This document shows, piece after piece, positions 27,401 to 35,417 of a stretch of 64,000 bases of DNA (positions are counted from its first letter, which is position 1; each line of letters opens with the position of its first letter). Origin of the DNA: Glandiceps talaboti. Its lineage: Eukaryota > Hemichordata > Enteropneusta > Spengelidae. The translations under genes and the position numbers were made by a program. The notes under the pieces were generated by a model. The model searched no databases. It saw nothing but the letters and a program-made list of their open reading frames with translations, and was not told the origin of the DNA. Location of the stretch: assembly GCF_964340395.1 (NCBI RefSeq), contig NC_135560.1, positions 12,387,598-12,451,597 of the forward strand, written 5' to 3'.

Positions 27401-30354
27401 CATGGTGGTTTTTCGAGTCTAAAAACATGGCAGTGGTGGTTTTGCCTGGGGTTGAAACTTGGTAATATACATCCAAGTCAAGATTTTTTTCTCTCAAATT
27501 TACTGTATAACTCAAAGGAAGCTATTGTAGTAAGCAATTTCATCATCAACCTAGGTTCTAAATCTTCGTAAAAACAGACATGAGTAATTTCTAAGAATGT
27601 TTTTTAATTGTTGTTGAGTGGAAGGACTATGAAAGAGACCAAGTGACAACAACAAAGTTTACAGCCTCTTTAGTTATCTATCGTACCCACCCAAAGTTCA
27701 TGGCTATGAACATGGACATGCATGTATACACACGTATATTAAAAGGCATTGTCAACACACACCACATGAGCTCATCTCTCCAAACAAACTCATTTCAAAT
27801 CTTCCTTAGTTCACTAAATCACACTATTTGTTGATAATATTCTCATCAATCATGAAATACAAAATCATGTCTAGTCATCCATGCATGTACCAGAGATGAT
27901 GAAAATCAAACATGAATTAATCATATTTGGCATATAAGTGACTTTAAATTGTCAGTTTCTTACCTATTTCTACATTGATGCACACATTCTAGGCTTCCCG
28001 GCGCATCGTACGATGCCATATTGAAATTGAACGTATTTCTTCTCATTTTGCCATCCGAAGACGTTCGTCCTGGCAAAGATATGACCTAAAACGAAAGGAA
28101 AAAAAAAAAATCAATATTATTTTTATTATTATTCACTTTCCTTCAGGAGCAGTTTTGATTCTTCTTCACTGCTTATTTATCTTTTCGATCTCAACCAGAG
28201 GCTGCAAACATTCCATTAACAATGAAGCATACTGACTAGTTTATTCTACAATCATAAAAAAACCTTCTGTACAGCATAATTTTCATATTGTATATCACAG
28301 ACCAAATATGGGAATTTTGCATTGTAATTCACCTGAGATGGACCGATAACCTTGTGATTGAAAACACCAGACATTCTGGCATGCCAGAGTATAATTTTTC
28401 AACTGACGCTATGAAGATAAGTACCACCGCAAAGAGGCTCATGTTTTTTTTTTACGATGATATCAGGATATAATATTTTATCACATCTCAAGAGAATATT
28501 TTTATGATTGAAAATGAAAATTGATTTTAGTTATATAATTTTTTTTCATCAAGTTAAATTTCCAAAATATAAGAGTATAAAAATGGACAATCTGGTGAGT
28601 TCAGTACATGTACTACTTTCGTTGGACTTTACTTGCCAAGATGTTCCATCTGGAATGATGACATGGTAGTCTGTGTATACTGTGACATGTTATATTGATA
28701 TAATTAGATATTATTCCCCTATATTTTTCTTCGTTCAGACAAGGAAAACATGAGTGACCTAAGTCTCTAGACCCTTTAGGTCACAAGTATTTTCCGGCTG
28801 AATGAGAAAAAATATTGGGGAATAATATAATGATATCATCGCCAGTAATATAAAGTAATGGCACTTTTAAGCATTTTGACTCATAATGTCGAACACAGCT
28901 GAACGAATGATGTAGAACAACCTGAGTAAATATTCAATATTTTGTGTTGAACCTGGCTCATGCATGGTATCTCATACTTTACTGTAATCATATTGGGAAG
29001 CTTGGTTTAGTTTGGAGAGTTGACACCATGCTGACACAACATGACGCAATGGCTGAAGAGGTGTAACAAATATGACAGCAAGTAGACTCTCTCACAGTCC
29101 TTGGAGTATCGCATTGCTAAATGGGGCTGTTTTGTATGCACTGATGATATCCACTGCATAATTGTACTGTGGACCCTCATCGACCACATACATGTAAGGT
29201 TAATCATTTGTTGACATGTTACTGCAATGCTCGGGCATCACAATAACACAGAGTTGCAGTAACATGTCAACAAATGATCAGTCCTATGTAGTCGATGAGG
29301 GATATTCTAGTACAATTATTCGGTAGATATTGGTACATACAAAACAGCTAATAGCGATGCTCCCATGGACTGGTGAGAGAGTCCAGCCGGCAAGATGTGT
29401 ACATCAAAGTGGTTACATATGAAACAGGTCATGCAGTTTGTCTTATTTCAACTACATAAACTACACTGAAGCTGGGTGCCCACCGTAATAGAATTTTACC
29501 TCACGCTAGAGGGTCAAAATGGGGTTAGATCAACTTATTGTCATACGTGCCTGTATGAATGCATGTGTTACAGTGTAATGAATGTCGTGGTGTCAACCAA
29601 GAAATCAAATGTTCATTATTTCAAGATGCACTTGGTAAAATAATGTATTGTGATAAAATTCTGTTTCAGGTATTAAACAAAGAACCTGTAGTATACTATA
29701 AACATATTTATTTTGCCACGTGAAAACTTTGGCGAAATAGCAATTTAGGACATGTCAGGTAGACTTCAATATGGCAGAGAATGCAAGGGGAAAGTATACA
29801 CTACTTGTACTTGGAAATATCTTATCCAGTTACATGTAGTCCACAGTATTCAGTGCACCTGTTGTTGTCACTTTTCACTACAGCTAAATATAGAAATATG
29901 AGAACTCATAAAGTGTGGCAGCGGGACTTATTTCCACAGAAAAAAGCTTTTTCGCCTATTCAGCTAAAATATATCCCTGTGCCGAAAAACATATGGCTAC
30001 AGTATTCTGTTCAAACATTGTACACAGTATGTTACAAATTAGTATCACTCTGAAAACATGTATGAACACAATACATGTACGTGTATTTTAAGATATGCGA
30101 AAAATGACGGCGGTTGCTTAAGTTATACATTGTAATTCAATTCTACACAATCCATTTTTGATTGAAAATGGGAAACAAAAGAATGGACACAAATACTGCA
30201 AAGTAATATTGTCATGACTACAGTATGGCAGTGTCTTTTTATACCTACACTCCACTGATTAAATTATGTAATAATCTAATGTCTTTTTTTGACATGGCAT
30301 ACTTACCCCCTGGTTTCCTTTGAACTGGATACTTGGTTTCACACATGTTTTAGC
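6226..30354 (-). CDS. ELL: RNA polymerase II elongation factor ELL, ten exons, 5' end missing
   Basis: Known of the family: ELL raises the catalytic rate of RNA polymerase II by suppressing transient pausing and works in the nucleus in the super elongation complex (with AFF scaffolds, P-TEFb, EAF) and the little elongation complex. Seen here: ten minus-strand exons with GT-AG junctions and matching phases give 1575 nt (524 codons plus TAG). The product runs through an N-terminal ELL domain (about residues 1-233 of the visible part, ending in a winged-helix-like segment with HLLALKPYKKPELVLRLQ), a Ser/Pro-rich link, a poly-Asn run (about 298-303), a Lys-rich stretch (about 341-363, likely nuclear localisation) and a C-terminal occludin/ELL domain (about 420-520, with DDFNAEYNEYRELH and LHAKLAHIKKLI). 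Human ELL is 621 aa; adding the usual 40-50 N-terminal residues gives about 570 here. Start codon and promoter are not in the exons found. Identity is very secure; ELL versus ELL2 naming has no meaning for a single invertebrate gene. Confidence 0.96.
6343..7134 (-). other. last ELL intron (792 bp)
   Basis: GT-AG intron between the two occludin-domain exons. Almost half of it is the palindromic element 6552-6905. Nothing else is recognised. Confidence 0.9.
6552..6905. mobile_element. 354-bp near-perfect foldback element
   Basis: Two arms of about 177 bp are inverted copies meeting at the palindrome TATTGTACGTACAATA, whose centre (6728.5) equals the midpoint of the element. Termini are TTAAAGTGGCCATATGG and its complement, with TTAA at both ends. 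The outermost 90 bp are almost identical between arms. No ORF. A diverged single-arm relative lies at 20043-20165. As part of the ELL pre-mRNA it would form a long duplex. Confidence 0.9.
7135..7351 (-). CDS. ELL: ELL coding exon I, occludin/ELL domain
   Basis: 217 nt giving KYSQIMSRDARQRYKDDFNA and a long helical part through EEYQIIQK. Human ELL has KYAAISSSEQRQSYKNDFNAEY here. This domain forms an antiparallel helical bundle and in human ELL2 binds AFF4. The acceptor used is CTATTTCAG next to 7351; an imperfect copy of this acceptor lies 84 bp further upstream at 7435. Donor AAG|GTAAG, phase 0. Confidence 0.97.
7338..7506. repeat. tandem duplication of about 84 bp spanning the exon I acceptor
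   Basis: 7338-7421 (which includes the first 14 bases of exon I and its acceptor) is repeated with about 15-20 percent divergence at 7422-7506. A shorter third trace (ACATGTGCCTCAACTT) lies near 7580. The upstream copy keeps a CAATTTCAG acceptor-like site at 7436-7444. Confidence 0.85.
7507..9125 (-). other. remainder of ELL intron before exon I
   Basis: No gene or element recognised apart from the short perfect hairpin CATAGACCCT / AGGGTCTATG at 8469-8497. Base composition is AT-rich throughout. Confidence 0.7.
9126..9562 (-). CDS. ELL: ELL coding exon H, long disordered linker
   Basis: 437 nt, the largest exon. It opens KRPAEPDIIDPKYKKPRIAH (human DFIDPLANKKPRISH), then PPPP and a run of six Asn, then a low-complexity Ser/Thr region, a Lys-rich stretch (about 9285-9350) and a Ser/Thr tail ending TSTIPEYMI, which resembles the human TSTSETPDYLL before the occludin domain. 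Last codon split AT|A. Acceptor TTTCAG, donor GTAAG. Confidence 0.94.
9563..10713 (-). other. ELL intron between exons G and H (1151 bp)
   Basis: Carries a partial copy, starting near 9880, of a family with TGTGATTCCGAT and AGAATAGGTGGCGTAGGTAG, also seen near 34552 and, in complete form, at 26437-26731. Otherwise unremarkable. Confidence 0.6.
10714..10819 (-). CDS. ELL: ELL coding exon G, Ser/Pro-rich linker
   Basis: 106 nt. It finishes the Arg codon, then KLAQFRSGGSEPSPPQ and a Ser/Pro/Thr-rich run ending NPSSPQ. Human ELL has a similar RKLCQPQ ... SASPPQ here. Acceptor TTGCAG, donor CAG|GTAAG, phase 0 out. Confidence 0.93.
11224..11421. mobile_element. 198-bp MITE with TA target site
   Basis: Inverted ends of about 55 bp: ACACCGAAGTAAAGCAG at the left, and the complement of ACACTGAAGTGAAGCAC at the right, extending inward to TATAGCATTCATAT and its complement. 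Each end abuts TA (11222-11223 and 11422-11423), as expected for Tc1/mariner-type MITEs. No ORF. Confidence 0.75.
12714..12746. repeat. AAAC microsatellite
   Basis: About eight AAAC units in a row. Confidence 0.95.
12998..13104 (-). CDS. ELL: ELL coding exon F
   Basis: 107 nt, phase 0 in. It encodes VATMKDNAFTLNKHLYNEVK and then EDWPLYSEDDKQLIRR, matching human YKDVQKDWPGYSEGDQQLLKR. The acceptor TTTCAG lies about 150 bp from a long GT/ATGT microsatellite in the upstream intron. Donor AG|GTATGT. Confidence 0.97.
13258..13684. repeat. compound GT / ATGT / ACGT microsatellite
   Basis: About 35 GT units (13259-13328), then ATGT runs, then a self-complementary ACGT block (13517-13580) that includes a short switch to the complementary CATA register, then more ATGT and GT. 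It starts about 150 bp upstream (in transcript sense) of ELL exon F. The long open frames over it encode only Cys/Val/Tyr/Met or Thr/His/Ile repeats. Confidence 0.98.
14679..15089. mobile_element. PIF/Harbinger-like MITE, copy 1 (411 bp)
   Basis: Ends GGGATGATCGCACAGTGTCA and, inverted, GGGACTATCGCACAATGTCA, both continuing CACAAA. Flanked by TAA on each side (14676-14678 and 15090-15092), the TWA duplication typical of PIF/Harbinger. The interior, including GAAGTTCAGCAATGATATTG, matches copy 2 at 51622-52003 in the opposite orientation. No transposase ORF. Confidence 0.85.
16755..17150. repeat. diverged dispersed repeat, relative of 26437-26731
   Basis: The left part has ACCTGACTGACCCTAGTG and AAGCCGCCGACC, the right part CCAACCTACCTACCTAATTC. 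Both resemble the ends of the element at 26437-26731, but the terminal repeat is eroded. Confidence 0.45.
17395..18090. repeat. degenerate satellite, about 160-bp unit
   Basis: The phrase AGTTTCTACTTTTTGCTGTA recurs at 17581 and 17741 (period 160), followed in both by TCTCCCAACTGTCTGGAATT. More diverged units lie before (from about 17395) and after (to about 18090). Confidence 0.75.
18165..18545. repeat. AG microsatellite with CAGA and CACA interruptions
   Basis: About 380 bp of GA repeats with GACAGA and ACACAC interruptions, ending about 190 bp downstream (transcript sense) of ELL exon E. All overlapping open frames are Ser/Leu repeats. Confidence 0.98.
18735..18855 (-). CDS. ELL: ELL coding exon E, winged-helix-like part
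   Basis: 121 nt. After the split Arg it reads DRIIHLLALKPYKKPELVLR, then a helix ending GSILQQ. This is the best conserved part of the N-terminal ELL domain (human DRVLHLLALRPYRKAELLLR ... GLLQQ). Acceptor GTACAG, donor CAG|GTGAG, phase 0 out. Confidence 0.97.
18856..19208 (-). other. short ELL intron (353 bp) between exons D and E
   Basis: GT-AG intron with nothing else recognised. Confidence 0.9.
19209..19379 (-). CDS. ELL: ELL coding exon D
   Basis: 171 nt. It encodes NYIDKATGKYIGNKVKVKK (human counterpart AGGRYLGKKVQFRK), followed by a basic, poorly conserved linker that ends KLHKLSYR, where the Arg codon is split over the next intron. Acceptor TTACAG, donor AG|GTAGG. Confidence 0.94.
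19775..19905. repeat. minisatellite, about 33-bp unit, four copies
   Basis: Units of the type GACAACACAGTACATGATAC followed by GCCTCAGCCAC, with small length changes. The last unit ends in GTACATGTTGAGC. Confidence 0.85.
20043..20165. mobile_element. single-arm relic of the 6552-6905 foldback family
   Basis: Shares TTAAAG, CATGGA, GGATTTGGTATTTATTTTGG and ACATACACCAAGTCTGAGTT with one arm of the foldback, but lacks the second arm. Confidence 0.65.
20600..21200. repeat. TCTG/TGTT array with a higher-order unit
   Basis: TCTG, TTTG and CAAT short repeats. The phrase GTTGCAGTCTGGT recurs at about 20607, 20764 and 21016, each followed by CTT/TCT and then TGTCTG runs, so longer units were also duplicated. 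The 167-codon frame over it is Cys/Leu/Ser/Val low complexity. Confidence 0.85.
22300..22910. repeat. degenerate minisatellite field
   Basis: CAACATTGTTGGGATAGTCAATG is present twice (22323 and 22361 regions). CTATCCTACAATGAAGGGAT recurs about 110 bp apart (22483 and 22591). The right half repeats short units like GATAGCTGATAAGTGGCAAT. Confidence 0.8.
23101..23840. repeat. tandem repeat, six units of 116-126 bp
   Basis: Unit starts at 23101, 23217, 23340, 23463, 23589 and 23715. Each has TATTTTCTGATCAAATATGT, CTTGGCTTGTGCATGA, GAGCATCCCC and ACTACAGCTGATAG. Later units gained an extra TAATATCTAG. Periods of 123 and 126 keep a repeating open frame on the minus strand, which I do not take as coding. 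Confidence 0.95.
24367..24635. repeat. GT then ATGT microsatellite
   Basis: About 29 GT units (24367-24424), a short spacer with TACATGTACATATGTACATG, then about 36 ATGT units (24470-24614). Confidence 0.98.
25626..25754 (-). CDS. ELL: ELL coding exon C
   Basis: 129 nt completing the split Arg, then NYKTHMEVQGTIQTKLKILA and a Lys/Glu/Met-rich helix ending KKS plus two bases of Thr (AC|G). It aligns with the human ELL segment that begins GEVHLDCLGSIQDK. Acceptor TCGTAG, donor GTAAG. Confidence 0.95.
25755..27963 (-). other. ELL intron between exons B and C (2209 bp)
   Basis: Contains the inverted-repeat element 26437-26731. The rest is AT-rich with no recognised feature. Confidence 0.75.
26437..26731. 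mobile_element. 295-bp element with TGTGTTTCCGATAAC termini
   Basis: Exact 15-bp inverted ends (TGTGTTTCCGATAAC and its complement). Inside the left end is CCCGACTTTAAGCTGCCC, inside the right end CAACCTATCTACCTATTC. Diverged or partial relatives lie near 9880, 16755-17150 and 34552. It has no coding potential. Confidence 0.75.
27964..28085 (-). CDS. ELL: ELL coding exon B
   Basis: 122 nt, phase 0 in, two bases of a split Arg codon out (AG|G). It encodes 40 codons plus the split one, including VISLPGRTSSDGK and the conserved DAPGSLECVHQ (human NPQGSFDCIQQ). Acceptor TTTTAG, donor GTAAG. Confidence 0.95.
28710..28826. mobile_element. 117-bp foldback element
   Basis: Imperfect inverted arms of about 58 bp: ATTATTCCCCTATATTTTTC at the left and the complement of ATTATTCCCCAATATTTTTT at the right, both running through GTGACCTAA to a TCTAGA centre. 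Confidence 0.75.
29085..29383. mobile_element. 299-bp foldback element
   Basis: Arms of about 140 bp: GACTCTCTCAC at the left end and GTGAGAGAGTC at the right. Inside, CCCTCATCGACCACATA pairs with TATGTAGTCGATGAGGG and TTGTTGACATGTTACTGCAA pairs with TTGCAGTAACATGTCAACAA. A diverged half-copy is at 55190-55270. Confidence 0.8.
29465..29650. repeat. dispersed repeat, copy 1
   Basis: Shares TTTTACCTCACGCTA, GGGTCAAAATG, GAATGCATGTGT and GGTGTCAACCAAGAAAT with 33215-33385 in the same order and orientation. Confidence 0.65.
30307..30354 (-). CDS. ELL: ELL coding exon A (first one visible)
   Basis: 48 nt, phase 0 at both ends, 16 codons: AKTCVKPSIQFKGNQG. It matches the ELL segment written in human ELL as SLRPSIRFQGSQG. 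The acceptor is TTGTAG after a CT-rich tract (30355 upward) and the donor is GGG|GTAAG. Because it opens with an acceptor, at least one more exon with the start codon must lie upstream. Confidence 0.9.
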
Positions 30355-31199
30355 CTACAACATAAAAAGAAGGTCAACAATTTAGATTACCTAAATGGGA
30401 TTATCAATTTAGATTACACATCAGAATTTGTTAACATGCTTGCTTGCATGCGTACCTACACATGCACCCATGAGCACACACAAAATACAGAGTTTGACTT
30501 GCACACTTACACATACATGTGTACATACAGATGTACACCACCAGTCACATACAGACAAAAAAAATTTTGTTGAAAAAATTCCAATCTTTGTAAAAAAAAA
30601 AAAAAAAAATCTAACTTTGGATTTGTGCAGGCATGTCACTCGTTAGATCAGGAGAATTACTAGTAATCTTATAGATTTGAAATGCACACGATTACATTTT
30701 TCGACCTGTCAATTGACCTCAGTCCTACTACCACAGTTAGCCAAGAGCTGTTGAGCCTACCAACCAAATAACTCAACTAAAAAAGCTATGAAAAACAACA
30801 AAAACATCTACAGGGTAATTCTGCTGACAAAAGAAACTGTTTTAATTTATAGTGTTAATTTAGAGCAGTAATTTAATCTAAGCTATACCTTCAGGACTTC
30901 AAAGAGACATGCATGTAGTAAAGCAAGCTTCACTCTTTATCAAACTTGGTGATAAATCACACCCATGGTAACACTCTCTGACATTTAAGAAAGCCGTCTG
31001 ATTTAGCTTATTAGAATTATAAAGCTAGTTTTACTCTGTGGTATTACCAAAAGTCCACATCTTGTTAATGATGTTCCTGTGACGTCATTCTTATCAATTG
31101 TTCATAGTTTATTGTATAAATAAAACTCGAAACATTTGTATGAGCACAAATGTCAACATTACATCTACACATAGCTTGCTGGCATTCTCAAGCATTTGT

Positions 31200-31640
31200 C
31201 TTGTCTGTCTGTCTGTCTGTCTTTCTTGACTTAAGTCTTGTCTTGTCTGTCTGTCATAAGTCTTGTCTGTCTGTCATAACAGTCTTGTCTGTGTCATAAT
31301 TCTTGTCTGTTCGTCTGTCATAACAGTCATCTTGTCTGTGTCTGTGTCTGTCTGTCTGTCGTAAGTCTTGTCTTGTCTGTGTCATAAATCTTGTCTGTCC
31401 GTTTGTCTGTCAGAAGTCTTGTATGTCTGTCTGCCTGCCTGTCATAACAGTCTTGTCTTGTCTGTCTGTCTGTCTGTCTGTCATAACTCTTGTCTTGTCT
31501 GTGTGCCTATCTGTCATAAGTGACAAGTCTTGTCTGTCTGTCTGTCAAAGGTCTTGTCTGTCTGTCTGTCTGTCTGTGTCTGTCTGTCATAAGTTTTGTC
31601 TGTCTGTCTGTCTGTCATAAGTCTTGTCTTGTCTGTCTAA
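31200..31640. repeat. TCTG-rich minisatellite
   Basis: GTCTTGTCTGTCTGTC and CATAAGTCTTGTC units alternate irregularly over about 440 bp. Confidence 0.95.
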
Positions 31641-32528
31641 TAAGATAACTAACATACAAGACCACACAAGTGATCAATACAATAACATGTACGAACGATG
31701 GCCCTAAACTGTAAGAATATGTATACAAAGCTACATATATACAAGTATTTTTAACCATCGTTACCAATATAGTATGGTTTCTAAATTATATTAGTATGGT
31801 TTGATTTCTAAATATTCTTAGGGTTCAGAATCTCAATAATAGAACGAAATCCTGATATGATAATGACCTTCAAATCTACAGTTTCAATAACACGAAGCAC
31901 CTACAGACATGTACAAAAGACCAAATATATTACTTCTGTTAATGACTTCAATAAAAATGTGGTTCACTCAAGGTAGCATAAACATTCATAGCTGGCATGA
32001 CGAAAAAGAAAGAGCAAAAAAAGGAATTTTTTTATCTTGTTTTCACTTCCCCTAATGTGGTTTAACCATTCTGCTGACATTCAGGAGACACATGTGGGTG
32101 TACTTTACTACAGATAGTGTGGGTGTACAAACTATAGATGGATCATTTCCTGTCATATCCACAAAATTGGTTTTCTCAATCCAACTAACTAATAAATTGT
32201 CTTCTTTTTCAAATCCTGATATTCTGAATTATTTGGGTCAGGGTGTATCCTTCTATATTTAATATTCTGCTGACTTTTTTTCCACATTCTTTAACCTTTG
32301 TTTCAACATTGGACAGTTTCTGTCTGGCTTTTTTATAGCTTCCCAATCCATATTTTATTACATATATTACAGGGAAAGCTATTACTCTACGTTTATTATC
32401 CATAAAAATGTTTAGTTTCATTTTCTTTTTTTTTAACAGATTATTATTTTCGAGTGGTTGCATGTCTCCCAAAGCTATTACTTTCTTTATTGTTAAAGTA
32501 CACTGAATACCTCAATGTCTTAGAAATA

Positions 32529-32697
32529 GTACATGTACATGTATGTATGTATGTATGTATGTATGTATGTATGTATGTATGTATGTATGTATGTATGTAT
32601 GTATGTATGTATGTATGTATGTATGTATGTATGTATGTATGTACGTACGTACGTACGTACGTACGTACGTACATACATACATACATACGTACGTATG

Positions 32698-32730
<33 letters not shown>

Positions 32731-32875
32731 TGTATGTATGTATGTATGTATGTATGTACATGTATGTATGTATGTATGTATGTATGTATGTATGTATGTA
32801 TGTATGTATGTATGTATGTATGTATGTATGTATGACAAGAATGTATGTATGTATGACAAGAATGTATGTATGTTT
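32529..32875. repeat. ATGT / ACGT compound microsatellite
   Basis: About 27 ATGT units, an ACGT block (32641-32672), a short inverted CATA run (32673-32688), CATACGTACGTATGATA, then more ATGT with two GACAAGAATGT interruptions near the end. Confidence 0.98.
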
Positions 32876-33214
32876 TCTTTTCTACAGATATAAAATTTAG
32901 TCTATTTAAAAATTTTATGTCCTTGTTCATCTTTACATACCATTTTTGGGGGTTAAAATGAAAGGAGTTTTCTTATATTAATTTATACATGCAATTTATG
33001 TATATGACAAGAGTCTTGGATCTAAACTAAAGATGACAATGTACAGGTTGACTTTGAACTTCACAGTTTTACATACATGATCACCCACACATCATTTACA
33101 CAATATACAGTGTATATCTCAATGAACACATGGTACATTTGTAAGTCTCGAGTCTGGATGTTGATGGATTTTTTTACTTGGTACACACGTAGATATAGAT
33201 TTACGCAGTGCTAT

Positions 33215-33385
33215 CAATTCTCAGTACCTGCAATAACATTTTACCTCATGCTATCTAGAGTCAAAATAGAACAAGGTTGACTTATTCTCATGCATTTCAT
33301 AGTAATTATGCATGTGTAGTGCTTGGAGCAGAAAACATGGTGTCAACCAAGAAATTACATGAATATGATGTGCTAAGGTTGAAAT
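33215..33385. repeat. dispersed repeat, copy 2
   Basis: Same family as 29465-29650: TTTTACCTCATGCTA, GAGTCAAAATA, TTATGCATGTGTA and GGTGTCAACCAAGAAATTAC in order. Confidence 0.65.
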
Positions 33386-33697
33386 TTCAATTTTATTTCA
33401 GATTAAGCAGATGTTAACTAGTAGGAGAAAAATGCATGTTATTAACCAAGGGATTTTACATTTTATTCTGTCTGTAAATTACTAAAATGTAGTAATCTCA
33501 TACAACACTTTGATTATATTGTTAGAATTTGTATGCTACTTTGGGCTACTTTATTTTCATCTTTTATCCAGCGTACAAAAAGTCTATGAAAGGGCCATGT
33601 GTCGCTACGTTTTGCTCACAATTAGAAGTGAAAACATGAAAGGTAGGGGTGTTCCTAATCAAGATTTCTCTCTGTATTTTGCGCCACTATTCCATCT

Positions 33698-33724
33698 TTG
33701 GGTTGGGTTAGGGTTAGGGTTGAG
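33698..33724. repeat. short interstitial TTAGGG-like run
   Basis: GGGTTGGGTTAGGGTTAGGG followed by TTGAG: two perfect TTAGGG units flanked by one-base variants. Confidence 0.7.
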
Positions 33725-35245
33725 TTTGTTGAAGTAACTAGAGCACCTCTGTACTGGTACATGTACCTTGTCAGCTAAAACCTGACATTGAGGCCAGCAA
33801 ATTCAAAATTAGAAATAAAACGTAAAAAGAAAGACTAGAATTTCAAACAGAAAGTCAAAAGTCCTCTGAAGCTATCCTTGACAGCAGAGACACCCATGAT
33901 ACTTGAGGAAATATCAATTATGCAGTATTTACATATATATATTGACATACAAAAATTACCATTTTTAAAAATATTTAATATTTACATACAGCTGTACATA
34001 AAACTAAGTGCAAATCCAGCTGTGGCCAAACTTAAAACCACTCAGAGCCAGTAATACAAGTATGTACACTGTAATAAATGTTCTAATAAATCTATTGATT
34101 TTCATTTTGAAATTCCTACTCTTTGGCATTTGAAATCTCATAAAATGTGATGAAGGTTTAATGGCATAATTAGAGAGTCACCGGTAATTATAAAATAAGA
34201 CGTGCTACAAAGCAGACTTTGTGTCTATTCATATCAGACACATACATTGTTGGTGGTGTACCTGACCGTACAACGTACATGACTTGTATGTAAATATCAA
34301 GGTTCACTGGGCAAATAACCCAATTATATCACCAACTGTACTTTTTGTGGTCAAGCTCAGTAAAAATGTATATATATATATAATGTATAGGTTTTGTAGG
34401 CATTTCATCTTAAATGTTGGAAGGCAACTTTTGAAAATTACAGAAATTTGAATCCTAATACCATATTTGTAACTGCAATACCTTGTAGCTGTACATGTGC
34501 AGTATTTGGGTACACGTATATATCATAACAACAGCTAAGGCCTAAAAAAAATTGTGTGGTTCCAATTACACTCAATTTTAGAATAGGTGGGTTAGGTAGT
34601 TTTTTAATTAATTTTTTTCATCTGTCAGTGTCTAGTTCAGGTAGTTATATTTTCCATTGTTTTCTATATGGTCCTCTGTGTTATTGGTTTCTTCTCATCA
34701 GATGTACATGTACAGTTATAACAGATTGGAAGAACACTTTTATATCGTCTTTTTAAGCTGATGTCAGTTTCAGTGATTTTGGATTTTGCTGAAGCCTATA
34801 AGAATGCCAAGGGATCAAATAATCAGCATCCCACAACAGATCTACAATTTGTTGACAATAAATTAAGTAATGTTTACACATGGATATCAATTCAGTATAC
34901 ACAGTACCATTAACATAATCTATGAGTATGACTAATACATAGACAGATACAGATACATGTAGTTCAGGTAATCAGAAGAATTGAACTGTTTCTGAAAAAA
35001 GTTTTGTGTATTTTTAACATGAAACGTTAGTTACTGTCTACATGACCAAAAATGTTCATCAGCTTAGTAGATGGTACATGGTTGTACATGTACATAGACT
35101 GAGAAAACACTTGTAACACCACCTGTTGTCTTTGTACATGTAGCAACTCAAAATACATTAAATTATACCCCTTTTCGACCAGAGTTGTGAAAATCACTTG
35201 ACACATTCGAAAGGTTGATAAACTAACGGTTGAGTTGCTAACCAA

Positions 35246-35417
35246 CAGTGTTTTTTGTAAAAGGGTGGCAAATTAGGTACACGCTAACATGGTTCCAAAC
35301 CAAAATGACAGTACATTTGCATTACTACATGTATATTAATAGGAAATTATGCCAGTTTTAAGAGATTTCTCCCTTTCTATTACTCACTGGGGTTCCAAAA
35401 TCTCAACAAAAACACTG
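35246..35417. mobile_element. 172-bp CAGTGTTTT MITE, copy 1
   Basis: Starts CAGTGTTTTTTG and ends CAAAAACACTG (inverted). Internal GCCAGTTTTAAG and CTGGGGTTCCAAAATCTC match the element at 51141-51307. No clear target duplication, so the insertion is probably old. Confidence 0.65.

Larger units (their letters stand above)
28086..30306 (-). other. ELL intron between exons A and B (2221 bp)
   Basis: Holds two foldback elements (28710-28826 and 29085-29383) and one copy of a dispersed repeat (29465-29650). No coding sequence. Confidence 0.8.

Noticed and set aside
32209-32472. 87-codon minus-strand frame rich in Lys, resembling a helical protein
   Set aside because: No match to any ELL segment or known family, AT-rich codon content, and no plausible splice context.
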